Of a stretch of DNA of 64,000 bases, positions 39,290 to 52,158 are shown piece by piece. The translations under genes were made by a program, and so were the position numbers. Below the pieces are notes generated by a model that saw only the letters and a list, made by a program, of their open reading frames with translations, was not told where the DNA came from and searched no databases. This DNA is from Cellulosimicrobium funkei (GTDB taxonomy: Bacteria; Actinomycetota; Actinomycetes; Actinomycetales; Cellulomonadaceae): the NCBI RefSeq assembly GCF_004519295.1, contig NZ_SOZH01000007.1:62001-126000 (forward strand), in the 5' to 3' direction. Numbering within the stretch: the first letter of the stretch is position 1; each line of letters opens with the position of its first letter.

Positions 39290-40570
39290 TCAGGCGGAGA
39301 GGTCGACGCTCTCCCCGCCGCGCAGCACCTCGCGCACGCGCAGGTCGCCGTCCGTCACGACGACGTCGGCACGCAGCCCTGCGACCAGCCCGCCGCGGTC
39401 GTCGAGGCCGAGCACCCCGGCCGGCGTCCACGACGCCGCGCGGACCGCGTCGACGAGCGGCACGCCCGCCTCGACCGTCTCGCGCACGACGTCGAGCAGG
39501 TGGTACGTGCCGCCGGCGATGGAGCCGCCCTCGGTGAGTCGCGCGACGCCGTCCGCGACGGTGACGCGCATCGGGCCGAGCTCGTACGCGCCGTCGGCCA
39601 TGCCCGCCGCGGCCATCGCGTCCGTGACGAGCGCGACGGCGTCGGGCCCGGCGACCGCGCCGTCCGCCCCCACGTGCGGGCCGACGAGCTCGACGACGCT
39701 GCGGATGGTGCCGTGCACGAGGTGGGTGCCGTCGGCGACGAGCTCGACGACCATCTCGCCGCGCGCGGCCGCCGCGAGGCACGCGGCCACGGGCCCCGGC
39801 TCGCGGTGGTGCAGCGGGCGCATCCCGTTGAACAGGTGCGTCGCGGTCAGCCGCGCGCCCGGCCGTCCCGCCGCGGCGAAGGCCGCGACGCCCGCGGCGA
39901 TCGCCGCCTCGGTCTGCTCGGTGGTCGCGTCCGTGTGCCCGATCGACGGCACGGCGCCGACCTCGACGAGCGTCTCGATCACTCCCCCGGGCCCGACGAT
40001 GCCCGGCACCTCGGGCGCGACCGTCATGGTGCGCAGGTGCCCGCGCGCCGCGGCGGCGATCTCCCGGACGAGCCCCGGGTCGCCGTCGAGCATGTCGTGC
40101 GGGTTCTGGGCGCCGCACCGCACCTCCGAGAGGAACGGGCCCTCGAGGTGGATGCCGACGATCTCGCCCGCCTCCGCGAGGTCGGCGAGCGTCGCCGCGC
40201 GGGCGAGCAGGACGTCACGCGGCGCGGTCACGAGCGACGCGACGAGGCTCGTGGTGCCGTGCCGCAGGTGCTCGCGCGCCCCGCCGAGCGCCTCGGCCGC
40301 GCTCGTCGCGTCGGGGAAGCTCGACCCGCCGCCGCCGTGGTCGTGCACGTCCACCAGGCCCGGGAGCAGGGTCGCCCCGTCCCCGGCGGGCGCGTCGGGG
40401 AACCCTGCGGCCGCCGCCTCCGCGCGCGGGCCGACCCACGCGACCCGTCCGTCGCGGACGGCCACGACGCCGTCGTCGAGCACCCCGTCCGGGGTGACGA
40501 CGCGGCCCGCGAGGACGCGCGTGGTGCCAGGCTTCTGGTCGGGACGGGGGCTGCGGACGGCGTCGGTCAT
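39290..40570 (-). CDS. nagA: N-acetylglucosamine-6-phosphate deacetylase
   Basis: A 426-residue amidohydrolase converting GlcNAc-6-phosphate to GlcN-6-phosphate and acetate in amino-sugar catabolism and cell-wall recycling. The metal-site signature LPGLVDVHDHGGGG, HLEGPFLS (metal Glu), SIGHTDAT, THLFNGMRPLHHREPG and VTDAMAAAG are all NagA features. The ATG at 40570 was chosen over an ATG nine codons upstream. nagB or a PTS gene is not adjacent, so it stands as a single gene between terminators. Confidence 0.94.
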   Translation of the reverse strand: MTDAVRSPRPDQKPGTTRVLAGRVVTPDGVLDDGVVAVRDGRVAWVGPRAEAAAAGFPDAPAGDGATLLPGLVDVHDHGGGGSSFPDATSAAEALGGAREHLRHGTTSLVASLVTAPRDVLLARAATLADLAEAGEIVGIHLEGPFLSEVRCGAQNPHDMLDGDPGLVREIAAAARGHLRTMTVAPEVPGIVGPGGVIETLVEVGAVPSIGHTDATTEQTEAAIAAGVAAFAAAGRPGARLTATHLFNGMRPLHHREPGPVAACLAAAARGEMVVELVADGTHLVHGTIRSVVELVGPHVGADGAVAGPDAVALVTDAMAAAGMADGAYELGPMRVTVADGVARLTEGGSIAGGTYHLLDVVRETVEAGVPLVDAVRAASWTPAGVLGLDDRGGLVAGLRADVVVTDGDLRVREVLRGGESVDLSA

Positions 40571-40618
40571 GGGGCCATTCTGGCGCACTTCGTACACCCG
40601 GCGTGCAAACCTCTCGGG

Positions 40619-41140
40619 TCAGCCGTCGGACGCCTCGAGGAGCCGTCGCGCGCCCCGTCCGAGGTGCAGCGCGAACAGCCGCTGGAACGTCGGCACGGCG
40701 AACGAGAACGGCCGCACCCACCACAGCACGGGGCGACTGAAGACGTCGATGCGCCACCACAGGTCCCCGGCGTCGTCGCGCTCGACGGCGAACCGCTCCT
40801 CCCCCACGAAAGCGTGGCCCGGGAGCGTCCCGTAGGCGAAGCCCACGCGTCGCTCGGTGCGCTCGACCCACACGACCTCGCACGGCTCGTGCAGCCGCAG
40901 GCGCCCGACGCCCAGCAGGGTCGTGACCCGCACGCCCGAGGCGGCGACCGGGGCGTCCGTCTCGAGCCGCACGCGCGCCGCGGCGTGCACCTGCCACCTG
41001 AGGAGCTGCTCGCCCAGCCGGGCGAGGTCCTCGGGCGGCCGGGCGCGGTCGGTGAGGCGGCGCCGCACGTGCAGGTGCCGGTACCCGCTGGGCCAGCGGT
41101 CCGTGCGCGTCGCCCCGACCTCGGGGTAGGTGAACGTCAT
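40619..41140 (-). CDS. DUF1990 domain protein
   Basis: A 173-residue protein starting MTFTYPEVGATR, followed by GYRHLHVRRRLT, then VVWVERTERRVGFAYGTLPGHAFVGEERFAV and PFSFAVPTFQRLFALHLG, the pattern of DUF1990. The biochemical role is unknown. Its ATG overlaps the upstream stop (ATGA), so it is cotranslated with the YndJ-like gene. Confidence 0.85.
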   Translation of the reverse strand: MTFTYPEVGATRTDRWPSGYRHLHVRRRLTDRARPPEDLARLGEQLLRWQVHAAARVRLETDAPVAASGVRVTTLLGVGRLRLHEPCEVVWVERTERRVGFAYGTLPGHAFVGEERFAVERDDAGDLWWRIDVFSRPVLWWVRPFSFAVPTFQRLFALHLGRGARRLLEASDG

Positions 41141-42123
41141 GCCGTGCTCCTCTCGGCCCCCGGGCGGGGGCTCGTCGGGTCCGGGTCCCCTGCCGGGGAC
41201 GGGGTCGTGCCGTCGCGCGCGAGCAGCCGGACGCCGAGCAGCGCGCACAGCACGAAGCCGAGCGCGTTCCCGACCCCGTGCGTCGCGGCCATGACGTCGA
41301 GGCTCGGGTGGGCGAACCCGAAGGCCTCGCCCCCCGCCCACCACAGCGCGAGCACCATCGACGCGCTCACGAGGACGGCCGCCGTGCCGAGCAGCGCCCG
41401 GGCCGCGGCCGGCCGTCCGCCGGGGCGCGCGAGCGACCGCACGACGGCGGCCGCCGTCGCCCACAGCGCGAGCGTCAGGACGACCGCCCCGACGAGCTCG
41501 GCGACGTCGCCCACGAAGTACCCGACGAGGACGAGCGCCGTCCCGGCCGGGACGCCCCACGCGCCCACCGTCGCGAGCCGGTCGCCCGGGGCGAGCCGCG
41601 CGACCGCGCCGGCGACGAGCGCCGCTCCGAAGCCCGCGTAGAGCATGTGCGGCACCGTGAGGGCGAGGTACGTGCCCGAGAACCCGAGCAGACCCCACCC
41701 CGCGCGCTCGGCGACGAGCGCGCTCGCCCCGACCGCAGGCAGCACGAGGGCGGTCACGGTCGCGAGCCGGCTCGCGAGGTCGACGCGCGGCGGCACGTCG
41801 CCCAGGTCGGCACCGGGCACCACGGCGTGCGCGCGCCCCGGGCGGGCGCGAATCGTGACGTCGCGCAGCGTGCGCACGGCGAGGCGGACGCCCGCCCCGA
41901 GCAGGACGGCGGACGCGAGGACGAAGGGCAGCGTCAGCACGACGGCCAGCCGGCTGTGCGGCAGCAGGAGGCTCACGACGGCGGCGGCGCCGGCGAGCGG
42001 CCACGCGGCGCTGCGCGGCGCCGGGACGACCTGCGGCCCGAGGAGCCGGAGGCCGAGCGGGAGCACGACCACCGCGCCGAGCGCCACGAGCAGCTCGACG
42101 ACCACCTCCCCTGCCGGGCTCAC
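41137..42123 (-). CDS. YndJ-like integral membrane protein
   Basis: A 328-residue protein with about nine hydrophobic segments and the motif LTVPHMLYAGFGAAL plus THGVGNALGFVLCALLG, which fit the YndJ family. YndJ proteins have no firm function. The GTG at 42123 overlaps the tetR stop (GTGA), and its stop overlaps DUF1990, so tetR-yndJ-DUF1990 is a tightly coupled operon probably controlled by the TetR protein. Confidence 0.8.
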   Translation of the reverse strand: MSPAGEVVVELLVALGAVVVLPLGLRLLGPQVVPAPRSAAWPLAGAAAVVSLLLPHSRLAVVLTLPFVLASAVLLGAGVRLAVRTLRDVTIRARPGRAHAVVPGADLGDVPPRVDLASRLATVTALVLPAVGASALVAERAGWGLLGFSGTYLALTVPHMLYAGFGAALVAGAVARLAPGDRLATVGAWGVPAGTALVLVGYFVGDVAELVGAVVLTLALWATAAAVVRSLARPGGRPAAARALLGTAAVLVSASMVLALWWAGGEAFGFAHPSLDVMAATHGVGNALGFVLCALLGVRLLARDGTTPSPAGDPDPTSPRPGAERSTA

Positions 42124-42809
42124 GACGACGCCTCGCGGCTCGGGGCCGGCGCCGAGACGTCCTGGACGAGGTGCAGGGCGTCGTCGACCACGCCGCGGGC
42201 GACCGGGAGGCGTGCCAGCCGGACGAGGTTGCCGACGAGCGCCGCACCCCCGTCGACGAGGCGGCGCGTGCGCGCGAACCCCGGCGAGGAGTCGTAGACC
42301 CAGAAGAGCGTGATGCCGAGCTGCGCCAGCCAGAGCAGCTCCGGCAGGCGCGCGCGGAGGTGCGCCGGGACGCGCGACGACGTCCCCGCCACGACCTCCT
42401 CGAAGAGACCGCGCGAGAGGTCGCGCGCGTCGGTCGACGCGGCCGAGAACGGGCTCGCGTCGGAGCCCGGACGGATCGCGACCGAGACGAACTCCGCGCC
42501 GAACGCGTGGAAGGGGGCGAACGCGTCGATCGCCGCGCCCCACACGCCGCGCAGCCGGTCGGCGAGCGACCCGCCCGCCGCGAGGACCGGGGCGGCGAGC
42601 GCGGCGTGCTCGCGCTGCACGTCGAGGTAGAGCTCCTGGACGAGCGCGTCCTTGGACGGGAAGTGGTAGTACGCGTTCCCCGTGCTCACGCCCGCCTCCG
42701 CCGCGACGGCGCGCATCGTCGTGCGCTCGTAGCCGACGTCGCGCAGCATCCGGATCGCGACGTCGCGCAGGTGCGCGCGGGTCCGCTCGGACTTCGGCGT
42801 CGCGGTCAT
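42120..42809 (-). CDS. TetR-family transcriptional regulator
   Basis: A 229-residue regulator. The helix-turn-helix is RAVAAEAGVSTGNAYYHFPSKDALVQ (about 34-60), followed by an all-helical ligand domain of unknown specificity. The ATG at 42809 was chosen over a frame extension that runs through the operator. A perfect 18-bp palindrome begins 14 bp upstream, so it probably represses its own operon with the downstream YndJ and DUF1990 genes. Confidence 0.9.
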   Translation of the reverse strand: MTATPKSERTRAHLRDVAIRMLRDVGYERTTMRAVAAEAGVSTGNAYYHFPSKDALVQELYLDVQREHAALAAPVLAAGGSLADRLRGVWGAAIDAFAPFHAFGAEFVSVAIRPGSDASPFSAASTDARDLSRGLFEEVVAGTSSRVPAHLRARLPELLWLAQLGITLFWVYDSSPGFARTRRLVDGGAALVGNLVRLARLPVARGVVDDALHLVQDVSAPAPSREASS

Positions 42810-42822
42810 GCGCCCAGGCCTT

Positions 42823-42840
42823 TTTTGAACATGTTCAAAA
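42823..42840. promoter_or_regulatory. Perfect 18-bp palindromic operator of the TetR gene
   Basis: TTTTGAACATGTTCAAAA is a perfect dyad in otherwise very GC-rich DNA, immediately upstream of the regulator's start. It has the length and symmetry of a TetR-family operator. Confidence 0.75.
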
Positions 42841-42930
42841 ACTATCACGGCACGGTCCTGTCCCGTGCGGTGCGGCGACCCGGCGCGCGGTGCGGTGACG
42901 GCGCGCGCCGAGGCCAGCTGCTGCTGTCAG

Positions 42931-43016
42931 CCGCCGAGCAGGCGGTCCTGGCAGGACGAGCAGGCGGTGGTGGCTCGTCCGGAGGTCAGGACGGACCACG
43001 ACCGCCTGCTCGGCGG
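42931..43016 (-). terminator. Large nested inverted repeat downstream of nucS
   Basis: The 17-base arms 42931-42947 and 43000-43016 are perfect complements separated by 52 bases. The spacer contains a further GGACGAGC/GCTCGTCC stem and a second direct copy of GAGCAGGCGGT. It lies 11 bp after the nucS stop and is a likely terminator, although larger than usual. Confidence 0.6.
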
Positions 43017-43027
43017 AGGGTCGGGCG

Positions 43028-43723
43028 TCAGAAGAGACGCGAGTCGACGTCGTCGACGCCGCGCATCGCGTCGTAGTCGAGCACGAGGCAGCCGATGCCG
43101 CGGTCCGTCGCGAGCACGCGCGCCTGCGGCTTGATCTCCTGCGCGGCGAACACGCCGCGCACGGGCGCGAGCAGCGGGTCGCGGTTGAGCAGCTCGAGGT
43201 AGCGCGTGAGCTGCTCGACGCCGTCGATGTCGCCCCGGCGCTTGATCTCGACCGCGACCGTCGCGCCGAGCGGGTCCTTGGCGAGGATGTCGACGGGACC
43301 GATCGCCGTCGGGTACTCGCGGCGCACGAGGGTGTGGCCCGAGCCGAGCAGCTCGATCTGCGCGGCCAGCATCTCCTGGAGGTGCGCCTCGACGCCGTCC
43401 TTGACGAGCCCCGGGTCGACGCCGAGCTCGTGCGAGCTGTCGTGCTGCACCTCGTGCAGCTCGATCTCCAGCCGGTCGTCGCTCTTCGCGTGCTGGACGG
43501 CCCAGACCTCCGTGACGCCGCGCTCGCGCGCCTCGTCGGAGGGCGCGCGCACCGCGAGCGAGCACGGCGGGCTCATCCAGTTCAGCGGCTTGTAAGAGCC
43601 GCCGTCCGAGTGCAGCAGCACGCTCCCGTCGGCCTTGACGATGAGCACGCGCGTCGCGAGCGGCAGGTGGGCGGACAGGCGGCCCGTGTAGCGGGCGGAG
43701 CAGCGGGCGACGACGAGGCGCAT
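43028..43723 (-). CDS. nucS: Mismatch-specific endonuclease NucS/EndoMS
   Basis: A 231-residue enzyme of the non-canonical actinobacterial mismatch repair pathway, which replaces MutS/MutL. The N-terminal DNA-binding domain is followed by a RecB-like nuclease with D145 (PVDILAKD) and E159-x-K161 (AVEIKRRGD). The C-terminal DSRLF resembles the beta-clamp-binding tail. The location after the ATP synthase operon and DUF2550 is the usual actinobacterial one. It cuts both strands at mismatches such as G-T. Confidence 0.95.
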   Translation of the reverse strand: MRLVVARCSARYTGRLSAHLPLATRVLIVKADGSVLLHSDGGSYKPLNWMSPPCSLAVRAPSDEARERGVTEVWAVQHAKSDDRLEIELHEVQHDSSHELGVDPGLVKDGVEAHLQEMLAAQIELLGSGHTLVRREYPTAIGPVDILAKDPLGATVAVEIKRRGDIDGVEQLTRYLELLNRDPLLAPVRGVFAAQEIKPQARVLATDRGIGCLVLDYDAMRGVDDVDSRLF

Positions 43724-43785
43724 GAGGCGGGTCCTCCGGGTCGGTGGTGGGCGGTCCGGTCACGGCGTCTGCCCCCGGCGACGCC

Positions 43786-44202
43786 TCAGACGACGACGTC
43801 GCGCCGCCCCGGAGGCGCGGCCTCCAGCCAGGAGGCGAGGCCCTCGTAGGCGGCCCGCGACATCGTGAGCTCGAAGTCCTGGCCGCGGTAGCGGCAGCGG
43901 ACGAGGTAGGTGTCGGACGCCTCGCCGGCGAGCGGCTCACGGCCCGCGATGACGAGGTCGTAGCGGGACCAGGTACGGGCGGGCCGCAGGGACACGGACC
44001 ACAGCCGCCACCAGTCGATGCGGCCGACGCCGTAGTGCGCGATGCCCGCGACCCACGGGGCCCCGGGGGCGCCCGCGCGCCGCGCGCCGCACTCGAACGA
44101 GCCGACGCGGTGCGACAGGGCGCGCAGACGCCACACCCCCAGCCCGATCGCGACAAGGACGAGGACGAGCAGTCCGAGCGCGATCCAGGCCAGGGGCGTC
44201 AT
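43786..44202 (-). CDS. DUF2550 membrane protein
   Basis: A 138-residue protein with one N-terminal transmembrane segment (WIALGLLVLVLVAIGLGVW) and a soluble part containing GSFECGAR, WRLWSVSLRPARTWSR and YLVRCRYRGQDFELTMS. This matches DUF2550, found just after atpC across actinobacteria. Function is unknown. It starts 13 bp after the atpC stop and is part of the same transcript. Confidence 0.9.
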   Translation of the reverse strand: MTPLAWIALGLLVLVLVAIGLGVWRLRALSHRVGSFECGARRAGAPGAPWVAGIAHYGVGRIDWWRLWSVSLRPARTWSRYDLVIAGREPLAGEASDTYLVRCRYRGQDFELTMSRAAYEGLASWLEAAPPGRRDVVV

Positions 44203-44215
44203 GGTCGGGCGGAGG

Positions 44216-44482
44216 TCAGCGGGCCGGTACGGACTCGACGGAGTCCGCCACGATCGTGACCTGGTTCGAGTCGACGGAGAGGAACCCGCCGGAGACGCGG
44301 ACCTCGAGGGACTCCCCCTCGCCCGCGATGCGTACCGAGCCCTCCTGCAGCACGGAGAGCAGCGGCGAGTGGTCCGCGAGGATGCCGATCTCGCCGTCCG
44401 CCGCGGGGGCCGTGACCCGCTGCGCGCGGCCCGACCAGATCTTGCGGTCCGCCGCCACGAGGTCGACGTTCAGCTGTGCCAC
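44216..44482 (-). CDS. atpC: ATP synthase epsilon subunit
   Basis: An 88-residue epsilon subunit (AQLNVDLVAADRKIWSGRAQ, GEIGILADHSPLLSVLQEGSV). It is shorter than the E. coli subunit because the C-terminal helical hairpin is almost absent, as in several actinobacteria. That limits epsilon-type inhibition of ATP hydrolysis (inference). The GTG start has AGGAG upstream. It is separated from atpD by 132 bp containing a very strong hairpin. Confidence 0.94.
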   Translation of the reverse strand: MAQLNVDLVAADRKIWSGRAQRVTAPAADGEIGILADHSPLLSVLQEGSVRIAGEGESLEVRVSGGFLSVDSNQVTIVADSVESVPAR

Positions 44483-44571
44483 GGGAACTCCTTCATGGGC
44501 GGTTCATGCCCGGTGTGCTGTCCGGGACGACGTCCGGTCCGCGTGCGGCGGACCGGGTCGGGAGCGACGCC

Positions 44572-44603
44572 CACGGGGCCGGGCCGTCCGGCCCGGCCCC
44601 GTG
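44572..44603 (-). terminator. Perfect 14-bp hairpin inside the atp operon, between atpD and atpC
   Basis: The arms 44572-44585 and 44590-44603 are perfect complements with a GTCC loop, 11 bp after the atpD stop. A second smaller stem (CGGTCCGC...GCGGACCG region, about 44535-44556) follows before atpC. There is no U-tract, so it may attenuate or stabilise rather than end transcription. Confidence 0.6.
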
Positions 44604-44614
44604 CGAGCGTCGGG

Positions 44615-47084
<2,470 letters not shown>

Positions 47085-47086
47085 GC

Positions 47087-48718
<1,632 letters not shown>

Positions 48719-48827
48719 TGCTCTTCTCCTGTCGTGGCCGCACCTCGTGGTTCGGGTGCGGTCGAACGTTTGTCGGTTGTGCGGCCGGTGGCCGGCAGGA
48801 CGGTCGTCGGTCGGAAGGGTGGGCCGG

Positions 48828-49642
48828 TCAGCTCACGAGACGTCGGCGCGCGTCGGCCAGCCGGGCCAGCACCGTGGAGTCCACGACGTCGGCACCGACC
48901 TGGACGCGCATCCCGCCGAGGACGGCGGGGTCGACCGTGACGTTGAGCTGCACGGCGCGCCCGTAGGCCCGCTCGAGCAGCGCCGAGAGGCGGTCGAGCT
49001 GTGCCTGCGTGAGCACCGTCGCCGACGTCACGGAGGCGACGAGCCGCTGCCGACGCTCGGCCGCGACCTCACCGATCCAGCCCAGCGTCGGGACGAACCG
49101 GCGCCCGCGCAGCGCGCGCGTCGCGTGGACCGCGAGCACCTCGGTCGCACGGTCGGCCTTCCCGCCGAGCAGCGCGTGCACGAAGGCGGCGCGACGCTCG
49201 GGGTCGATCGTGTCGTCGGAGAGGATCTGCCGTGCCTCGCGCTGCCCGACGAGCGCGCGCGACGTCCGGAAGAGCTCGTCCTCGACCTGCTCGAGCGCAC
49301 CACGGGACTGGGCGGACGCGAGGACCGCCTCCAGGCCGAGGCGCTCGGTCGCGTCCGCGAGGTCGCTCTCGCGCGACCACCGCGACCGGACGAGGCCGGC
49401 CATGAGGTCGACGACGCGCTCGTCGAAGCCCGACGCGAGGACGGCCGTGACCAGCGCCGCCTTGTCCGCACCGGAGCGGGACGGGTCCGCGAGCGAGCGC
49501 CGCAGCGGCGCCGACTCGTCGAGCGCCGCCGTGACCGCGAAGAGCTGCTCGCCGAGCGCGAGCGCGCTCTCGCCCGCCGAGCGCAGGACCGGCTCGAACC
49601 GGTCCCGCGCCTGCGTCAGGGACTCGCCGCTCGTTCCGCGCA

Positions 49643-49643
<1 letters not shown>
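48828..49643 (-). CDS. atpH: ATP synthase delta subunit
   Basis: A 271-residue peripheral-stalk subunit, longer than the ~177-residue E. coli protein because of an N-terminal extension typical of actinobacteria. The conserved C-terminal part includes [25 protein letters not shown] and [19 protein letters not shown]. Its start overlaps the atpF stop by one base (TGATG). Confidence 0.95.
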
Positions 49644-50526
<883 letters not shown>

Positions 50527-50585
50527 TCACATTGAGTGGTGCGTGGTGGGAGAGGTTCGGTCGGGGCGCGCGGTGCGGCCTCGGG

Positions 50586-51380
50586 TCAGTGCTCCTCTTC
50601 GAGCGCGATGTTCAGGTACACCGACGCGAGGAGCGCGAAGATGTAGGCCTGCAGGGCCGCGACGAGGAGCTCGAAGAGCGTGAAGATCAGCCCGCCGGCG
50701 AGCGTCAGGACGCCGAAGGCCTTCATCGCGGGGACCGCCTCGAAGACGAAGTACTGCGTCGCGGCGAAGCACAGGACCAGCATGATGTGGCCGGCGACCA
50801 TGTTCGCGACGAGACGGATCGCGAGCGAGGCCGGCCGGATGATGAGGATCTGGAGCAGCTCGATCGGGGTGACGATCAGGTAGATCGGCGCCGGGATCCC
50901 CGGGGGGAAGAGGCTGTTCTTGAGGTAGCCGCCGAGGCCGTGCGCCTTGATGCCCACGGCCCAGTAGGTGACGAGCACCCACAGCGCGAGCAGGAAGGGC
51001 AGGCCCATGCGGGCGGTACCGGCCATGTTGAGGCCGGGGATGATGCCCGTGAGGTTGAAGGCGAGGACCGCGAAGAAGATCGTCGTGATCATCGGCACGA
51101 AGCGCTTGGCGTGCTCCTTGCCCATGATCTCCTCGACGATCTGGACCCGGACGAAGTCCAGCATCATCTCGATCGCGTTCTGGAAGCGCCCGGGGACCAG
51201 GCGCGCCCGACGCGCGGCGACGACGAAGATCGCGAGAAGGACGATCGTGGCCACGATCCGGACGATCCAGATCCGGTCGATCTGGAAGATGGTGCCCTCG
51301 AAGAGGATCGCCGGCGGGAAGAAGTCGGCGATGGACGGCGCGTGGAAGCCACCTTCGCTCTCGGATGCAGCGAGGAGCAC
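50586..51380 (-). CDS. atpB: ATP synthase a subunit
   Basis: A 264-residue membrane subunit forming the proton channels with the c ring. The essential Arg lies in IIRPASLAIRLVANMVAGH, and FNLTGIIPG and the C-terminal FTLFELLVAALQAYIFALLASVYL are typical. The GTG at 51380 is called, but it has no visible ribosome-binding site. An in-frame CTG at 51401 has GGGAG (51412-51408) six bases upstream and may be the true start, adding seven residues. Confidence 0.93.
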   Translation of the reverse strand: MLLAASESEGGFHAPSIADFFPPAILFEGTIFQIDRIWIVRIVATIVLLAIFVVAARRARLVPGRFQNAIEMMLDFVRVQIVEEIMGKEHAKRFVPMITTIFFAVLAFNLTGIIPGLNMAGTARMGLPFLLALWVLVTYWAVGIKAHGLGGYLKNSLFPPGIPAPIYLIVTPIELLQILIIRPASLAIRLVANMVAGHIMLVLCFAATQYFVFEAVPAMKAFGVLTLAGGLIFTLFELLVAALQAYIFALLASVYLNIALEEEH

Positions 51381-51618
51381 GGGGGTCGCAAGCGTGGACA
51401 GGGTGGACTCCCAATGGTCGTGTGGTCCGGGCAGCCGTCACCCGTGGGTGGGCACGCCGTCGGACCTGGCCGTCATGGATTCGCCAGTAGCCTAACGTAT
51501 GGATCCGCGTGCTCTCGCCGTTCCCGGCCGCTTGTGACATTTTGCTCATGCTGCGGGACGAGGGTCCCTCCCCCCGCGCGGCGGCCCCGTGGTACGTCGG
51601 CGGCGCGCCGGTGGTACG

Positions 51619-52158
51619 TCAGCGCGACGCGGGGTCGACGTACGGGATCCGTCCCCTGCTCACGGCCCGGTAGTCGAGCGCGGCGGAGCCGATCACGCCG
51701 ACGAGCAGCACCCCGGCGAACACCCACCGGTCGTAGAAGTCCATGCCACGCAGCACGACGAGGACGGCGATGAGCACCACCATCTTGCCGAGCCAGCTCG
51801 CCATGACGACCGCGGCCGTGGTCGTCGGGCTGGAGTCGACGGTGCGCAGCATCGTCCAGACCGTGGTCGCGGAGAAGATCAGGGCGACGCCCACGCCCAG
51901 GAGCGCGCCCCAGACGCCCGGCAGCCCCGCGACGAGCGCACCGACGGCGACGCCGAGCACGGTCAGCGCGCCGAGCAGCACCAGCACGTCGCGCAGGGCG
52001 GTGCGGAACACCGCACGCACGGCGCGGCCGTGCGCGCCGATCGTCTGCTCGACGGCGCCCTCGGTCGCCGCGCTGCCCGACCTGTCTTCCGTCGCGCCCT
52101 CCGGCCTGGCGTCCGGTCCGTGGTCCGGGCGGGCGGGCTCGGGCTGGCTCGTCGTCAT
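51619..52158 (-). CDS. AtpI-like protein (ATP synthase subunit I family)
   Basis: A 179-residue protein with a ~45-residue acidic soluble leader and four transmembrane segments (VLVLLGALTVLGVAVGALVAG and others). Its position immediately before atpB and its length fit the actinobacterial AtpI-like group. AtpI helps assemble the c ring in some species; that role here is inferred. Its ATG overlaps the stop of the upstream glycosyl-phosphotransferase gene (ATGA). Confidence 0.82.
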   Translation of the reverse strand: MTTSQPEPARPDHGPDARPEGATEDRSGSAATEGAVEQTIGAHGRAVRAVFRTALRDVLVLLGALTVLGVAVGALVAGLPGVWGALLGVGVALIFSATTVWTMLRTVDSSPTTTAAVVMASWLGKMVVLIAVLVVLRGMDFYDRWVFAGVLLVGVIGSAALDYRAVSRGRIPYVDPASR

